Of a stretch of DNA of 64,000 nt, positions 18,267 to 26,634 are shown one piece after another. The notes below the pieces were generated by a model that was given only the letters and a program-made list of their open reading frames with translations, ran no database searches and was not told where the DNA came from. The position numbers and the translations under genes are program-made. Origin of the DNA: Eisenbergiella porci. GTDB lineage: Bacteria > Bacillota > Clostridia > Lachnospirales > Lachnospiraceae. Within the stretch, counting starts at the first letter, position 1. Every line of letters begins with the position of its first letter. The DNA is taken from the NCBI RefSeq assembly GCF_009696275.1, contig NZ_VUMI01000017.1, forward strand, positions 1 through 64,000, written 5' to 3'.

Positions 18267-18800
18267 AGTGCCTCCTTAATGAAAAATCCGCCCATGCTGG
18301 CGGTAACAGCCGCCGGTGGACGGATAGCAGATTTTTGTGTTGCATTTCGGGGCGATTTTCAGGGAAATTCAAGCCATAGAGCCGCCCGAAAATCCCCCGT
18401 GGTATTACGGGCAGGGTAGGCTATACCTTGCCCGATTGTTGGTTTTTGGTATCGTTTTGGTGTCCATTTTGCCGGTTCTCCCCGGTGTCGTTCCTGCCCC
18501 CGATTCTCACGGCGGCGTTTCGCTCCCCTTGGTACGCTCGCTGCGGTCAGGGTTCCTCCATTTCCCTGCCGCAGGTCACGGCGCTACATCTCCGGGGCGC
18601 ATATCCCACACAAGCCGGTCATTCGGTTGAATTGATTCACCGATGAACTACTTGTATGATAGAACATTTTTGTACCCTGCTCCGTATATCCATAAAGTAG
18701 GAAATCCAGCTGAAAATCGAAAATTTCCACGTTCTCGGAAATGGTGTGGTATAATCTTTAGAGAGCGGCGGGGGAGCCGCCGGAAAGGAGCCATTCGCCT
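18267..18800. other. Intergenic region with divergent control sequences
   Basis: These 530 bases between the minus-strand small operon and the plus-strand XRE gene hold no convincing gene. An extended -10, TGGTATAAT, lies around 18745-18753 and reads toward the XRE gene. A GC-rich AGCGGCGGGGGAGCCGCC hairpin and the ribosome site AAAGGAG follow. The left half (18,300-18,600) is GC-rich and may be an old coding remnant. Confidence 0.4.
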
Positions 18801-19613
18801 ATGAAATCACGCCTTAGCATACAGGAACGGCTAAAGGATTTACGCACAGAGAGAAAGCTGAAGCTGGAAGAACTATCAAACCTGACCGGCATTTCAAAGT
18901 CTGCCCTTGGCAGCTATGAAGCGGACGATTACAAAGAAATCAATCATGGCAACCTCGTTATTCTGGCGGACTTCTACGGGGTGTCCCTTGATTACCTGCT
19001 GTGCCGGACAGAAAACAGGGAGCAGGTAAACACGCCCTTAATGGAGCTGCACCTGAATGATGAAACAGTGGAGCTTTTGAAAAGCGGCAAAATCAATAAC
19101 CGTCTGCTCTGTGAGATTATCACCCACGGAAAGTTTGAGCGGCTGATGACCGATACGGAAATTTACATAGACGGTCATGCGACCGCCCGCTTCCGGGATA
19201 TGAACGAAGGGCTGGAAGAACAGCGGCTTGCCCTCATTCAGAAGCACCGCTATGTGGACGGGGATTTATATTCGGAAACGCTTCTTGCCGCCCAATTAGA
19301 GGAAGAAGATTTTTTCTGCCATATAACGCATAAAACATGGGATTCCATTCTCCACGATATACGGAAAGCCCATGAACACGACATTGACAGCACGCCGGAT
19401 TTCTCCCTCGCAAAGAAAATGGCGCAAGATATTCAAAACGCCCTGAAATTCCCCGGCGACCACCTGACAAAAATCTGGAAAGTCATTTTAAATATGCTGG
19501 GTATCGACTTTGACAAGCTGCCCCCTGATGAGCAGAAAGTCTTGAAAAAAGTGCTGGCAAAATCGCCGGTCATTAAAAACAATCCTTTGAATTTCCGGCG
19601 CAGGAGAAAATAA
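18801..19613 (+). CDS. XRE family transcriptional regulator with long C-terminal domain
   Basis: This 270-residue protein has an N-terminal helix-turn-helix (ERLKDLRTERKLKLEELSNL ... SKSALGSYE ... LVILADFYGVSLDYLLCR). The remaining 200 residues are helical, carry several His/Asp/Glu clusters and belong to no family I recognise. It is encoded opposite to the mobilization operon across a 530-base divergent region. It is therefore likely to control the transfer or replication genes of the mobilizable element, although its inducer cannot be deduced. Confidence 0.85.
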   Translation: MKSRLSIQERLKDLRTERKLKLEELSNLTGISKSALGSYEADDYKEINHGNLVILADFYGVSLDYLLCRTENREQVNTPLMELHLNDETVELLKSGKINNRLLCEIITHGKFERLMTDTEIYIDGHATARFRDMNEGLEEQRLALIQKHRYVDGDLYSETLLAAQLEEEDFFCHITHKTWDSILHDIRKAHEHDIDSTPDFSLAKKMAQDIQNALKFPGDHLTKIWKVILNMLGIDFDKLPPDEQKVLKKVLAKSPVIKNNPLNFRRRRK

Positions 19614-19657
19614 AAACTGCCGTTGTTGGAATTGCGGTTCCTGCAACGGCAGCGCCT

Positions 19658-20479
19658 TTATTCGCTGACATATTCTATATCAATCCTGAAATCCCCGCTG
19701 TCATAGCTGACAGCCAGCCCATAGCTTCCGATTTGAAGCGTTTCCTCGTCCTTGACCGGATAAAAGGCTTTTTGTTCTGCGTCAAAAAGAACAACTTCCT
19801 CCAATAGCTGCCCGTCAATCGTGTTTAGAATCTCCCTGATACAATCGTCACAAAAAACAGACTTCATCTTGTGGGCGCTGACAATCCGCCGCCCCCGGAA
19901 AATCTCTGCATAGCCGTCTTGTTCTCCCGGATATGATGTTACATGAATACTCGCTTCGCTGATTTCATCATAACCAAAGGACAGGCGCATACCGCCGTAT
20001 TCATCATCCGGGCTTTCGTCTGTGTGATACACGTCAAGGGAATAGGTTTCTCCTGTATTGACACAAACAAGAAATGCCTGTGCCGGATAGCTTTCCTGGC
20101 AGGTGGGGCAGCTCTCGGACGTGTTCGGAATGTACTGTATCAAATTCTCCATATCCCTGCCGTATTCACTGAATACCAAATCATGGCGGATAGTCTGGGC
20201 TATCTCGTCATACTCGTCCTCGGTGGCGGTGGCAAAGTAGGTTGCTATCATATTTAGTGTTTCTTCCACGTCCTGCTCATACTGGCGGTTGTTACGGATA
20301 TTCCCGATTGCAATTCCAGCCATACATAGAACCGCCGTGAACGCACACATAAGAAATGAGCCGCACCAGATACTTTGCTTATCTGACCGGCTTAGGTGTT
20401 GTGTGGAATCTTCCTCGTCCTCATAAACGAACCAAAATTCCCGCCATGTTTCCTTTACTTTTTCCCACATTCTTTTCAT
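19658..20479 (-). CDS. Membrane-anchored protein of unknown function
   Basis: This 273-residue protein has a charged N-terminal 40 residues and one membrane helix (about 38-60, GSFLMCAFTAVLCMAGIAIG). The large outer domain contains two Cys pairs (SCPTC and VFCDDCI) that could form disulfides or bind metal. No family is recognised. It has a good GAGGGC ribosome site and is encoded convergently with the XRE gene at 18801. It may sense or respond to an extracellular signal for the element, but nothing in the sequence proves this. Confidence 0.7.
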   Translation of the reverse strand: MKRMWEKVKETWREFWFVYEDEEDSTQHLSRSDKQSIWCGSFLMCAFTAVLCMAGIAIGNIRNNRQYEQDVEETLNMIATYFATATEDEYDEIAQTIRHDLVFSEYGRDMENLIQYIPNTSESCPTCQESYPAQAFLVCVNTGETYSLDVYHTDESPDDEYGGMRLSFGYDEISEASIHVTSYPGEQDGYAEIFRGRRIVSAHKMKSVFCDDCIREILNTIDGQLLEEVVLFDAEQKAFYPVKDEETLQIGSYGLAVSYDSGDFRIDIEYVSE

Positions 20480-20606
20480 CTCATGCCCTCCGTTTAGCTA
20501 TTAGCTAATATAACATAGTCTAACAGAATCTATGATAAATGACAATCATATTATAGGCTTATGGTGTACAAAATAATAACTGACAGCTAACAAACGGGTG
20601 GTGGCA

Positions 20607-20933
20607 ATGGAGAGAAAAGGATTAGGAAAGCGTATCAATGAGGTACGAAAAGACCGGGGCTTTACCGCAGACAAGCTCTCGGAATTATGCAATATCAACG
20701 CAACGTATCTTCGCCAGATTGAGGGCGGTGTGAAAATGCCCAGTCTGCCGGTATTCATAGATATTTGTAACTCCCTGCGGATTTCCCCTGATTATCTGCT
20801 TCAAGATGAATTGGAAGAAAACGAAATCAGCAAAATCAAGGAGCTGGAAGCACTCTGGAAAGACGTGTCGCCCAGCAAACAGGAGCTTGCCGTTGCTATG
20901 ATAAAAGCGGTGTTGGAGCATAATGAACAGTAG
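20607..20933 (+). CDS. Small XRE family regulator
   Basis: This 108-residue protein has a Cro/CI-type helix-turn-helix (GKRINEVRKDRGFTADKLSE, then INATYLRQIEGGVKMPSLP) and a short helical tail. The ATG at 20607 is preferred because GGTGGTGG lies just before it; a GTG 9 bases earlier is possible. It is transcribed away from the membrane-protein gene and ends in a strong terminator. It resembles regulators found in many Clostridial elements. Its target is unknown. Confidence 0.82.
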   Translation: MERKGLGKRINEVRKDRGFTADKLSELCNINATYLRQIEGGVKMPSLPVFIDICNSLRISPDYLLQDELEENEISKIKELEALWKDVSPSKQELAVAMIKAVLEHNEQ

Positions 20934-20935
20934 GA

Positions 20936-20970
20936 CAGCCAGCCGGTTCCGGCTGGCTGAATTGTTTTTT
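20936..20970 (+). terminator. Rho-independent terminator of the XRE gene
   Basis: A perfect 11-bp complement, CAGCCAGCCGG with CCGGCTGGCTG, is followed by ATTGTTTTTT, three bases after the stop codon of the XRE gene. Confidence 0.85.
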
Positions 20971-21059
20971 GTTTAAATGATATAGAAAAGCCCAGAACGG
21001 GCAACTTCACAGCTTCCCGCTCCGGGCAATATCCTTTTATTCTATGTTAAGAGGTGCCG

Positions 21060-21536
21060 TTATCCCTCGATGGCAATGTATTTCTTTTTTTCAGCTTCCG
21101 GTTCTTTCGCTTCTTCTTTTGGAATGTTAATCTTCAATACCCCGCTTTCATATTTTGCATGGATATCGTCCTCTTTCACATTCTCGCCGATGTAGAAAGA
21201 ACGGCTCATACTGCCTGCATAACGTTCCTGACGTACAAATTTGCCTGTTTCTTTTTCCTTCTCATCCTTGTCAAGGCCCTTTGCGGCGCTGATTACCAGA
21301 TAGCCGTCCTTCAGTTCCAGAGTAATCTCATCCTTCTTGAAACCAGGCAGGTCAATATCCACCTCATAATGGTCATCGTGCTCCTGCACATCCGTCTTCA
21401 TCATTTTTGCTGCATGGTGCCCGTATAACTTCCGCTCTGCTTTACGCATTGCTTTATCATCAAATGACGGGAACCCCCAAAAATCATCAAAAACATCATC
21501 AAATAAGTTTTCACCAAAAACACTAGGTAACATCAT
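21060..21536 (-). CDS. Small heat-shock protein, Hsp20/alpha-crystallin family
   Basis: This 158-residue ATP-independent chaperone holds unfolding proteins. The alpha-crystallin domain occupies about residues 45-140 (YEVDIDLPGFKKDEITLELK, YLVISAAK) and includes SGVLKINIPKEE. An IEG-like tail is present at the C-terminus. The N-terminus (LPSVFGENLFDDVFDDF) is typical of Clostridial members. It has GGAGCG before the ATG pair at 21536 and a CIRCE-controlled promoter about 130 bases upstream, so heat induction through HrcA is expected. Its place within mobile DNA suggests cargo. Confidence 0.92.
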   Translation of the reverse strand: MMLPSVFGENLFDDVFDDFWGFPSFDDKAMRKAERKLYGHHAAKMMKTDVQEHDDHYEVDIDLPGFKKDEITLELKDGYLVISAAKGLDKDEKEKETGKFVRQERYAGSMSRSFYIGENVKEDDIHAKYESGVLKINIPKEEAKEPEAEKKKYIAIEG

Positions 21537-21651
21537 AAGTCATCGCTCCTTTTTTAATGTTAAAACCGAATTGTCAATCAGAACCAAGAATACTTGGGAA
21601 GAAATCGGAACCTCTCATCTGTTCCGTTTCCCTTTCCTTTGTTCTATCTGT

Positions 21652-21693
21652 GTTATAGCACGCTTGTTAGCATTTGTCAATGGTGAGTGCTAA
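21652..21693 (-). promoter_or_regulatory. Promoter with CIRCE operator for hsp20
   Basis: On the minus strand TTAGCACTC-N9-AAATGCTAA (21667-21693) matches the CIRCE consensus in 16 of 18 positions. The -35 TTGACA (21675-21680) lies inside it, and the -10 TATAAC (21652-21657) follows after 17 bases. Binding of HrcA here would block polymerase. Confidence 0.8.
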
Positions 21694-21731
21694 TTTTTTT
21701 GTGAACTTTTTGTGTCCTCTTAAAAAGCGAA

Positions 21732-22577
21732 TCATAACCATTTTTTCTTTTTGAATTTCCAAATTAACGCTGCGACTGTCACAATGCTCACCAGAATTAC
21801 CAATGGATATCCATATTTCCATTTGAGTTCCGGTATATGTGAAAAATTCATCCCGTACCACCCTGCCAGAAGCGAAAGCGGGAGAAATATTACTGTCACC
21901 ACTGTAAAAATTTTCATCAGATCATTCTGCTCAATCGCCAGCTGGGATTGATATGCTTCCCGGAGCTGGGACACCATTTCCTGCAAATTCTTAACGGCAC
22001 TCAGGTAACGGTCCGTTCTATTCCTCAAAGTCATCAATCTGCGGACTCCGTCTTCGCTAAATAGTTGGTTGTCATTCACGGTCATTTCATCAAAAATGAA
22101 ATTAAGCTGCTCATAGTAGCGTTTCAGGCGCAACAGTTCCTGCCTCCATGCAGTAATGTATTTCAAATAGGATGCCTTGTCGCCGGACAGCACCTTGTCT
22201 TCATTATTGCTGATTTCTTCCTCAAGATTATTCAAAAAATCCATGTCTCCTTTCAGCAGTAACGAAAAAAAATGGTAGAAAAGCCGCTCATTTGTTGCTC
22301 CTTCTTCCCCTGTCATCGTATGCAGAATCATATTTGCTTTTTCTTCTGCCTCAGAGGTTTCACAAAATACCAGCAAATCCTTTCCGTCCAGATATAAGAG
22401 CATCTTAAAATCCTCTTTTTTTTCACTCTGAACATCGTACCAGTCAAATGCAAGGATATCGCAGTCCTTAAAACACTCAAAACTGTCCGTAATCTGTTCA
22501 TCAATATACCGAAGAATCTTTTTATCCATATAAGGAGCAGCTTCATCGGTGTTTGTAAATGAAAATACTTTGTACAT
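21732..22577 (-). CDS. CorA family divalent-cation transporter
   Basis: This 281-residue CorA-like Mg2+/metal channel subunit has a soluble N-terminal domain and a long stalk helix (about 130-215). Two C-terminal membrane helices follow, with the signature GMN in LAGWYGMNFSHIPE between them (about residue 243). The last segment is basic (KFKKKKWL), as in the family. The ATG at 22577 has GGAGG 4-5 bases upstream. It lies upstream of hsp20, but the CIRCE promoter lies between them, so hsp20 can be induced independently. The exact ion cannot be read from the sequence. Confidence 0.9.
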   Translation of the reverse strand: MYKVFSFTNTDEAAPYMDKKILRYIDEQITDSFECFKDCDILAFDWYDVQSEKKEDFKMLLYLDGKDLLVFCETSEAEEKANMILHTMTGEEGATNERLFYHFFSLLLKGDMDFLNNLEEEISNNEDKVLSGDKASYLKYITAWRQELLRLKRYYEQLNFIFDEMTVNDNQLFSEDGVRRLMTLRNRTDRYLSAVKNLQEMVSQLREAYQSQLAIEQNDLMKIFTVVTVIFLPLSLLAGWYGMNFSHIPELKWKYGYPLVILVSIVTVAALIWKFKKKKWL

Positions 22578-22632
22578 TTATCCTCCACGTCCTAACTTTG
22601 TTATATTTTCAATGTTGGAATATTGCTATTCT

Positions 22633-22890
22633 TCAGCAAGGAATTTTCGACTTTTTGATTCTATCTTCTGCTTCACCAGAAGAAGATTTTTCTCGTTCCA
22701 GTTCAATCACATCTGAAATATCACAATCCAACGCCCCGCAGATACGAAGCAGGGTTTCCATGCTGATATGCAATCCCTTTCCCATATTGGCAATCTGGTT
22801 TGTGGTGAGTCCTGCGGCAAGCCGCAAGTCCTCTTTTCTCATGTTCCGCTCTTTCAATGTATTCCAAAGCGGTTGATAGCTTATGTGCAT
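22633..22890 (-). CDS. Small XRE/Cro-type regulator
   Basis: This 85-residue protein has a helix-turn-helix of the YozG/Cro type (WNTLKERNMRKEDLRLAAGL then TTNQIANMGKGLHISMETLL) and CDISDVIELE at the end of the domain. It is encoded 55 bases before corA on the same strand. It may regulate the corA-hsp20 group or an element function, but no operator was identified. The intergenic region 22891-23110 shows no gene. Confidence 0.75.
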   Translation of the reverse strand: MHISYQPLWNTLKERNMRKEDLRLAAGLTTNQIANMGKGLHISMETLLRICGALDCDISDVIELEREKSSSGEAEDRIKKSKIPC

Positions 22891-23110
22891 TTATCGTCCT
22901 GCCTTTCTCCCAGTGCTGGGGTTCGTGCTTCCCATTATAGCAGTTTTCTTGCTAACTCGCAATATTTCTTGACGGCTCGCCGGTTCCGTCTGGATTGTGC
23001 TTTTCCTTTCCGCTTTTATTTACATCTAATTAGCCATAACCTGCTTGACACCCTGGGACTTTGCTTATGTGTGATAAAGAAGCAATAGAAGTGCAAAAAA
23101 TTTTGCCGTT

Positions 23111-23143
23111 CCTATCCGACACTTGGCCATTGTGTCGGATAGG
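23111..23143. repeat. Perfect 12-bp inverted repeat beyond recombinase gene
   Basis: CCTATCCGACAC (23111-23122) and GTGTCGGATAGG (23132-23143) are exact complements around a 9-base spacer. The repeat lies 8 bases past the stop of the truncated recombinase at 23152. It may be a terminator (a T-run follows 12 bases later on the minus strand) or part of an attachment site. Confidence 0.6.
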
Positions 23144-23151
23144 TCGGGCGG

Positions 23152-24621
23152 TTATTCGGGCAAGTCAATCTTGCCGACAAAGCTGTAATAAATCTCAATG
23201 TCCTGCCTGCGGGTGCCGTTCTCATCATAGCTGCACTCATGCACCACAATTTTCTCGATCATTTCCCGCAAGAGAGTGGGGGTCAGTTCTTCAAAGGCAA
23301 GGTGCTTGCGGACAATGCCCATAAATTTCTCGGCGTTGACGGTAGCTGCCTGTGACTTGTCCAGTTCGGCTTGCAGGGCGGCGGCTCTCTTTTTCAGCTC
23401 CGCTTGCTCGGCTTCGTAGTCAGCCGACAGTTCCATGAAACGCTCATCGCTGATTTTGCCGTTTACATTGTCCTCATACAGCCGCTTGATAATGCGGCTG
23501 ATTTCAGAAATGCGTTCCTGCGCCTGTTCAAGCTGCTTGATGGCTGCGGCGGTCTTTCGCTTGCCGCCGATCTCGTTCTGCTGGACAAGTAGTTTCACAA
23601 ACCGGCTCTCATGCTTGGCTGCGTATTCGGTCACTTGCCGGAGATTTGCCAGGACACCAGCGGTCAACAGATCGGTGCGGATAAAGTGCGCCGTACAGTT
23701 GCGGGTGCGCTTCTTGTAGCTGCCGCAGATGTAGCAGTCCTGTTTGCGGTCTTTGTTCTGATACCGCTGCTGATACAGCACATGGCCGCAGTCGGCGCAG
23801 AACAAAATCCCGGAGAACAGCCCCACTTCATCGTAGCGGTTCGGGCGTTTGCGCTGTTTGCGTAACTCCTGCACCCGTTCCCATGTTTCCTTGTCGATGA
23901 TCGGCTCATGGTGGTTCTCGAAAATGGCCTGCTTCTCGACGGGGTTCTCTATGCTGTGCTTGACCTTATAAGAAGGCTTTTCCGTTTTGAAGTTCACCAG
24001 ACATCCGGTGTACTCTCGGTTTTCGAGGATATGAACGACGGTGTTGGTCGCCCATTTGCACTCATAGCCTGGGTGATAACGGCGGGTGCTGCCTGTCCGC
24101 TGATATTCCAGCGTCCCCGGCGTGGGGATTTGCTGCTCCGTCAGCATACGGGCAATCTTGGTCGGGCCGTTCCCGGCAAGGCAAAGCTGGTAAATCTGCT
24201 GCACCACCGGGGCGGCTTCCTCGTCTATAATAAAATTCTCGTCCTCGTCCATCACATAGCCGTAAACCGGCTTGCTGGTAACAGGCTTGCCGCTCATGCC
24301 TTTTGACTTTTTCACTGCCTTGATTTTCTTGCTCGTATCTCTCACCAGCCATTCATTGAACAGATTTCGCAGCGGGGTAAAATCGTTGTCCATGCCCTCG
24401 CTGGCACTGTCCACATTATCGTTGACAGCGATAAAACGCACACCCTTTTGAGGGAACAGCATTTCCGTGTAAAACCCTACCTGCAAGTAGTTTCGCCCTA
24501 ACCGGCTCATGTCCTTGACGATGACCGTACCCACTTTCCCGGCTTCAATGTCCGCAAGCATGGCTTGAAATCCGGGCCGCTGGAAGTTCGCGCCGGAAAA
24601 ACCGTCGTCTCCTAATGTCAA
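23152..24621 (-). pseudogene. Large serine recombinase lacking its catalytic N-terminus
   Basis: The frame begins abruptly at DDGFSGANFQRPGF, a motif normally near residue 60, and continues normally to the C-terminus: KDMSRLGRNYLQVGF, the recombinase domain, a zinc ribbon (CADCGHVL ... CYICG), a coiled coil and the DUF4368-like end IEKIVVHECS. The catalytic serine and the first 55-60 residues are missing, so the protein cannot join DNA. Upstream of the breakpoint (about 24,605-24,620) lies the 3' end of the next element. That element therefore most likely inserted into this gene, and the missing 5' part should lie outside the window. Confidence 0.85.
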
Positions 24622-24637
24622 GATGAAACTAAAAAAA

Positions 24638-24678
24638 TTAAGGGATTATTTACACTTTTCGCTACCTTTCACCCTTAA
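24638..24678. repeat. Inverted repeat at presumed element end
   Basis: TTAAGGG (24638-24644) and CCCTTAA (24672-24678) face each other between the truncated recombinase and the mini-resolvase gene, whose stop codon lies in the repeat. A T7 run follows on the minus strand. It may be both a terminator and the edge of the attachment site of the second conjugative element. Confidence 0.4.
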
Positions 24679-25010
24679 ATCCCGCTTGTAATCAGCGTTG
24701 CGGTTTCAAACACTTCTATACCTGAACGGTTCAGGTCATCAAGGAATCTTCCAACCTGGATGTAATCCTTGCCCAGCCGGGACAGGTCTTTTACCAAAAG
24801 TGCATCTACCTTTCTTGCCCTTACGGAATCAAGAAACTGCATGATCCCAGGCCGGTCAAAGGTCAGGCCACTTTGTTCATCCTGCGACTGGCCGACAACA
24901 TTCAGCTTCCGCTTTTCTGCAAAACGGCGCAGGCTCTCCATCTGGATTTCTAAAGCATGGCTGTCCAGCGAAGCAACGCGGCCATACAGCCAGAAACACT
25001 TACGATTCAT
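24675..25010 (-). CDS. Mini serine-recombinase (resolvase N-terminal domain only)
   Basis: This 111-residue protein contains just the resolvase catalytic fold: YGRVAS with the active serine, QSGLTFDRPGIMQFL, and LLVKDLSRLGKDYIQVGRFL. The frame then ends in FETATLITSGI, with no DNA-binding zinc ribbon. It overlaps the end of the recombinase at 25000 by 11 bases. It may be a regulatory partner of the three large recombinases or a shortened relic. The last residues, lying at the element edge, may be a junction artefact. The central region keeps all conserved residues, which argues for a working domain. Confidence 0.7.
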   Translation of the reverse strand: MNRKCFWLYGRVASLDSHALEIQMESLRRFAEKRKLNVVGQSQDEQSGLTFDRPGIMQFLDSVRARKVDALLVKDLSRLGKDYIQVGRFLDDLNRSGIEVFETATLITSGI

Positions 25011-26634
25011 TCGTCGTGTCCGCCTTCGATTTCAGTTCTGCCAGCAACCGTTTGTACTCGTCCTGAAATTTCCAAACGATCTCAATAGAGGTGTCACTGT
25101 AAATGTAAATATGCTGGATCAGCAAATCCACCAGTTCTCGTGTCAGTGTTCTTACATTGGTATATGGCAGAACACTTTCGGCCGGGGATTTTTCGTCCGG
25201 CAACTGCCGCTTTTCGCTCTGTAATTCTCTGATTTTCTGTTCAAGGCGCCCGATATGTTCATCGCACTGCTTGCATCTGCGTTTATATTCTGGTTCATCA
25301 CATAAGCCAGATACCATATTTTCAAACGCACTCATTTTCTCCTGCTGGCGCATTTTAATGGAGTTTTCATGTGCCAGTATTTTTTGCTCAATCCTCTGAT
25401 TGTACCGATCAGCCTTATCAGATTGCCGCTGCCGTGCTTTCTCTGCCTTTCGGAGAAACTGTGCCATCGCACGAATGGAAGCAAGCACGGCCTGTTCCAA
25501 TTCCTTTTCGCTCATTTTATCCTGCGGGCATCCAATGTCCGGTTTTCTTCGGTAAGTCTGACAGATATAATATGGATTTGTTCCCTCCATGCGTGTCATT
25601 GCCAACCGGCAATGACCACAGCGGACCTTTCGGTAAAATATTCGGCTGCTTACTTTAGGCGGCGCTGAATGAGATGATGCAGACAGTTCTTTTGCTGCTT
25701 CAAAAAGTTCTTTTGAGATAATCGTAGGGATTGCCCCATCAACAACCGTCCACTGACTTTCCGCCACACGCTTTATATCATGGGACCCTACCTTTTTCCG
25801 CATGGTCTTTCCATAGACAGCCTTGCCGGTATATCGTTCATCATTGAGGATTTTTCGCACCGTTCCAGAAGTCCAATAGTTGCTGTCCTGATCGACACAA
25901 TTCCATTTCCGCGTTACAGATTGCGTTCGTTTGGTCTGCAAAGGGGTCAGAACACCTTCGACATTGAACTTCCGGGCTATCTCATGGGTAGACAAACCAC
26001 TGATGAATAAATCAAATATCCGCCGGACTGTGGCTGCCGCAGCTTCATCCACAAGCAGGGTGTGCTTATCTTCCGGCGATTTTTGATAGCCAAAGAAAGC
26101 AAATGGAGCAAGGTAGTAGCCTTTCTCCGCAAGCTGCTTCTTTGTGGAGCGAACCTTTTCCGAGAGTTCCTTGCTATACAGGTCATAAATCACATTGCGG
26201 AACGACACATCAATCAACCCTGCGGCGCCGTATTTGTGATCCTTGCTGTCGTAGCCATCATTGATTGCGATAAATCGGACATCCAAGAAGGGAAAGATCT
26301 GTTCCAGATAGTCGCCTACCACGATGTAGTCACGCCCAAAACGGGACATATCCTTGACGATGATGCAGTTGATTTTCCGATCCCTGACCTGCCGCAAAAG
26401 GCGCTTGACTGCGGGGCGCTCCATGTTCGTTCCAGAATAGCCATCATCACAAAATTCCAGAATCCGCGCTCCTGAAAATTCGGGGTGCTGTGCGATATAC
26501 TGATGGATGTAGGCCCGCTGGTTGACCACACTGTTGCTCTCATTTTTTTCATCCGACAAGTCGCCATCCTCTGCGGAAAGCCTGATGTAGACAGCAATCA
26601 CCAATTCCATAGCAGGCTTAAAATCCCTCTCCAT
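25000..26634 (-). CDS. Large serine recombinase 3 of tandem array
   Basis: This recombinase of about 544 residues has YIRLSAEDGDLSDEKNESNS with the active serine, DDGYSGTNMERP, VKDMSRFGRDYIVVGDYL, a recombinase domain, a zinc ribbon (CGHCRLAM ... CQTY ... GCPQ), a coiled coil and a C-terminal beta segment (HIYIYSDTSIEIVWKF). I chose the ATG at 26634 because AGGGGG lies 7 bases upstream; the GTG at 26640 is too close. It overlaps the end of the preceding recombinase by 17 bases, so the three are co-translated. Together they probably move the second conjugative element. Confidence 0.9.
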   Translation of the reverse strand: MERDFKPAMELVIAVYIRLSAEDGDLSDEKNESNSVVNQRAYIHQYIAQHPEFSGARILEFCDDGYSGTNMERPAVKRLLRQVRDRKINCIIVKDMSRFGRDYIVVGDYLEQIFPFLDVRFIAINDGYDSKDHKYGAAGLIDVSFRNVIYDLYSKELSEKVRSTKKQLAEKGYYLAPFAFFGYQKSPEDKHTLLVDEAAAATVRRIFDLFISGLSTHEIARKFNVEGVLTPLQTKRTQSVTRKWNCVDQDSNYWTSGTVRKILNDERYTGKAVYGKTMRKKVGSHDIKRVAESQWTVVDGAIPTIISKELFEAAKELSASSHSAPPKVSSRIFYRKVRCGHCRLAMTRMEGTNPYYICQTYRRKPDIGCPQDKMSEKELEQAVLASIRAMAQFLRKAEKARQRQSDKADRYNQRIEQKILAHENSIKMRQQEKMSAFENMVSGLCDEPEYKRRCKQCDEHIGRLEQKIRELQSEKRQLPDEKSPAESVLPYTNVRTLTRELVDLLIQHIYIYSDTSIEIVWKFQDEYKRLLAELKSKADTTNES

